Shown here piece by piece: positions 6,683-8,289 of a stretch of DNA of 8,289 bases. This stretch comes from Planctomycetota bacterium. Its GTDB lineage: Bacteria; Planctomycetota; UBA8108; UBA1146; JAJFFE01. The stretch's first letter is position 1. Each line of letters begins with the position of its first letter. The notes under the pieces were generated by a model, which did not search any database, had not been told where the DNA came from, and was given only the letters and a program-made list of their open reading frames with translations. Both the position numbers and the translations under genes were made by a program. The stretch covers positions 1-8,289 of the forward strand of contig JAGQRC010000115.1 of NCBI GenBank assembly GCA_020425835.1. Reading direction: 5' to 3'.

Positions 6683-7725
6683 TGCTCTACGCCTACGACA
6701 AGATCGAGCGCCACCACACCAAGGAGGGTCACCCGGAGAACGCCGGGCGACTCGCGGGGACGCTCGACTTGTTGCGGGCCGACGGCATTCTCGGGCGCCT
6801 CGAGGAGATCCCGGTCGTGCGCGCCGAGCGCGATCTCCTCGAGCGCGTGCACACGCCGGCCTACCTCGACTTCGTCGAGTCGGTCGTCGCGCGAGGCGGT
6901 GGCCAGCTCGATCCCGACACCTACGCCTGCCCTGTCTCGTTCACGGCGGCCTGCGCATCGGCCGGCGCGCTCCTGAGTCTTCTCGAGCGCGTCATGACCG
7001 GCACGAAGCGTCGGGGCATGTCGATCATGCGCCCGCCCGGACACCACGCACTGAGCCATCAGGCGATGGGCTTCTGCATCATCGCCAACGTCGCGCTCGC
7101 CGCGCGCGTCGCTCGCGAGGACTACGGCGCGGAGCGCGTGTTGATCGTCGATTGGGACGTGCACCACGGGAACGGCACCGAAGCGATCCTCGACGAGGAC
7201 CCGACGATCGCCTTCTTCTCGACCCATCAGTACCCGTACTACCCCGGCACCGGTCACCTCGAGCACATCGGTCGCGGCGACGGCGAGGGCGCGACGGTCA
7301 ACGTGCCCTTCCCGGCCGGCGTCGGCGATCAGGGCTACCGCCGAGCCTTCGAGGAGATCCTCGTGCCGTTCGCGGAGCGCTTCGATCCCGACCTGGTGAT
7401 CGTCTCCGCCGGTTTCGACGCCCACTGGCGCGACCCGCTCGCCCAGGAGCGCGTCAGCCTCCCCGGCTTCGCCGAGCTCCAACGGACCGTCACCGGAATC
7501 GCCGATCGCCACGCCGAAGGCCGACTCCTCCTCGCCCTCGAAGGCGGCTACGACCTCGAAGTCCTCCCCCACGCGATCCTCAACGCGCTCCGCCTCCTCG
7601 AGGACCGTCCGCTCGAAGATCCGGCGGCGGAGATCTCCGACCCCTTCGGCCTCGCCCCCCCGAGCGCCGAACCGGATGTCACCGCCCTGATCACCGCCGC
7701 CCGTCGCCTCCACGGCCTCGACTGA
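6682..7725 (+). CDS. Histone deacetylase family zinc amidohydrolase (AcuC/class II HDAC-like)
   Basis: This 347-residue protein covers the full arginase/deacetylase fold. Enzymes of this family remove acetyl groups from lysine side chains, acetylpolyamines or other amides, and release acetate. The motifs appear in order: RPPGHHA (117-123) with the two active-site histidines H121 and H122; MGFCIIANVALAA (129-141); VDWDVHHGNGT (156-166) with zinc ligands D159 and H161; SAGFDAH (242-248) with the third zinc ligand D246; and LEGGYD (286-291) with the transition-state tyrosine Y290. All key residues are intact, so an active enzyme is expected. The start is the ATG at 6682, which shares its A with the thiolase stop (TGATG). 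No export signal is present, so it acts in the cytoplasm. The substrate is not clear from the sequence. Acetoin-linked AcuC, polyamine deacetylases and protein deacetylases all share these motifs. Pairing with a thiolase suggests a role linked to acyl-CoA or acetate use. Confidence 0.94.
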   Translation: MLYAYDKIERHHTKEGHPENAGRLAGTLDLLRADGILGRLEEIPVVRAERDLLERVHTPAYLDFVESVVARGGGQLDPDTYACPVSFTAACASAGALLSLLERVMTGTKRRGMSIMRPPGHHALSHQAMGFCIIANVALAARVAREDYGAERVLIVDWDVHHGNGTEAILDEDPTIAFFSTHQYPYYPGTGHLEHIGRGDGEGATVNVPFPAGVGDQGYRRAFEEILVPFAERFDPDLVIVSAGFDAHWRDPLAQERVSLPGFAELQRTVTGIADRHAEGRLLLALEGGYDLEVLPHAILNALRLLEDRPLEDPAAEISDPFGLAPPSAEPDVTALITAARRLHGLD

Positions 7726-7755
7726 ACCGCTTCCAGAACAACCGATTCCACCGGC

Positions 7756-7784
7756 TTGACACCATCCCCCCCCCGCGGAACAAT
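7756..7784 (+). promoter_or_regulatory. Sigma-70-like promoter of tRNA-His with C9 tract in the spacer
   Basis: A perfect TTGACA (7756-7761) is followed after 17 nt by AACAAT (7779-7784, four of six matches). The expected start near 7791 is about 22 nt before the tRNA. The spacer contains nine consecutive C (7766-7774). The -10 overlaps a small inverted repeat, GCGGA (7775-7779) with TCCGC (7784-7788). Confidence 0.6.
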
Positions 7785-7812
7785 CCGCCTTCGCTCCACG
7801 CGAGATATCTGT

Positions 7813-7890
7813 GGAGGGTGTAGCTCAGGTGGTTAGAGCGCCAGATTGTGGTTCTGGAAGTCGAGGGTTCGAGTCCCTCCACTCTCCCCA
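7813..7890 (+). tRNA. tRNA-His (anticodon GTG)
   Basis: The full cloverleaf folds. The acceptor stem is GAGGGTG (7814-7820) with CACTCTC (7880-7886), including one G-T pair. The D arm is GCTC...GAGC. The anticodon stem is CCAGA/TCTGG, with loop TTGTGGT and anticodon GTG at 7848-7850. The T arm is GAGGG/CCCTC with loop TTCGAGT. The extra G at 7813 (G-1) faces C73 at 7887, the identity pair read by histidyl-tRNA synthetase. The CCA end is encoded at 7888-7890. It lies 87 bp after the deacetylase gene and seems to have its own promoter. Confidence 0.96.
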
Positions 7891-8000
7891 TACTTATGAC
7901 TTCGGGCTGCGGCGACTGGACAGATGACGGATCGTTCTGGTCGGACGGCACTCCCCAGTTCCGACCGAGCCGACTGCCGAAGGCGACTCTTCGTTGTCGC

Positions 8001-8289
8001 TCAGTCGGGATACGGGAGCGCGAAGAAGTTGAAGCCCGTTCCCGCGAGCAGCTCACTCGCACTGTCGAAGGTCCTCTGCCAATGTCGGTACTTCGGATCC
8101 GAGGCCAGACCCGATAGGTCGCAGACCGCGTATCCTCCATCATCGAGCCGCTCGACCTTCAGCGTCCTCTCGCCTGACGCGTGGCTTCGTGCGTCTTCCA
8201 GTCGGTCGAATCGAATGAAGTCTCCGGCGGCCACGAGAGCTTCGATGTAGCCACCCTTCGACTCGTCAAGACGGAGGAACGCCTCGACC
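8001..8289 (-). CDS. Unrecognised protein, C-terminal part (5' end outside window)
   Basis: On the minus strand the frame is open from the right edge to a TGA at 8001-8003, giving 95 visible residues. A GTG at 8234 could serve as a start, but the frame continues upstream without a stop (VEAFLRLDESKGGYIEAL before it), so a truncated longer protein is more likely. The visible part is hydrophilic and mixed alpha/beta in character (FIRFDRLEDARS, LKVERLDDGGYAVCDLSG, FNFFALPYPD at the end). It has no signal peptide, membrane segment or motif that I know. Codon use is consistent with a real gene, with GC-rich third positions, though less extreme than in the neighbours. It faces the tRNA gene, with 110 bp between them and no strong terminator. 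Confidence 0.5.
   Translation of the reverse strand, partial: VEAFLRLDESKGGYIEALVAAGDFIRFDRLEDARSHASGERTLKVERLDDGGYAVCDLSGLASDPKYRHWQRTFDSASELLAGTGFNFFALPYPD

Noticed and set aside
5618..7713. Long minus-strand frames (311 and 391 codons) opposite the thiolase and deacetylase
   Set aside because: They are antisense to two well-supported enzymes, and their translations are low in sequence complexity.
7939..7966. 7-bp inverted repeat after the tRNA gene as a terminator
   Set aside because: GGTCGGA and TCCGACC pair, but the loop is 14 nt and no T tract follows, so the evidence is too weak.
7691..8143. 150-codon minus-strand frame containing GRVEGLEPSTSRTTIW
   Set aside because: This peptide is the antisense translation of the tRNA-His gene, a common false gene in annotations.
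7813..8289. tRNA-His as an integration site for a mobile element
   Set aside because: There is no integrase, and no repeat of the tRNA 3' end appears in the remaining 400 bp. The right edge is too close to test this.

Overview
The window is a GC-rich chromosomal stretch from an environmental bacterium. The best guess is Planctomycetota or a close neighbour. This rests on three things: a secreted protein with a Cys-containing, dockerin-like C-terminus in the planctomycete style (GDFDCN... then DANDDGTLDAAD), an FG-GAP/VCBS repeat protein, and a TypA whose switch-I region carries an insertion ([11 protein letters not shown]) compared with E. coli TypA. The assignment is an inference, because no rRNA or other phylogenetic marker is present. 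No mobile element, CRISPR array or phage gene is visible.

Layout from left to right. (1) Positions 1-474 (+) hold the C-terminal end of an FG-GAP/VCBS beta-propeller protein. (2) Positions 510-2372 (-) encode the translational GTPase TypA/BipA, convergent with the first gene. (3) A 513-bp divergent intergenic region carries a good sigma-70-like promoter (TTGGCA-17-TAGAAT) and a leader of about 290 nt. (4) Positions 2886-4241 (+) encode a secreted, multi-domain protein: signal peptide, cohesin-like beta domain, FN3-like domain, IPT/TIG domain and dockerin-like double EF-hand. (5) A perfect 18-bp stem terminator lies at 4271-4310. (6) Positions 4326-4994 (-) encode a signal-peptide-bearing VWA protein with a complete MIDAS motif. 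(7) A second divergent intergenic region (4995-5476) contains a perfect 17-bp palindrome and a -10-like TACAAT. (8) Two translationally coupled genes follow: a thiolase-family protein (5477-6682, +) and a histone-deacetylase-family zinc amidohydrolase (6682-7725, +). (9) A tRNA-His gene (7813-7890) has its own TTGACA-17-AACAAT promoter, whose spacer contains a run of nine C. (10) The C-terminal end of an unrecognised protein (8001-8289, -) runs off the right edge.

Most of this is ordinary: housekeeping genes (typA, tRNA-His) among surface or secreted proteins. The most interesting parts are the thiolase/deacetylase pair, which suggests linked acyl-CoA and deacetylation chemistry, the 17-bp palindrome that looks like an operator, and the domain make-up of the secreted protein, which may hold both a cohesin-like and a dockerin-like module. 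I see no clear evidence of a new defence system or other large undescribed system.
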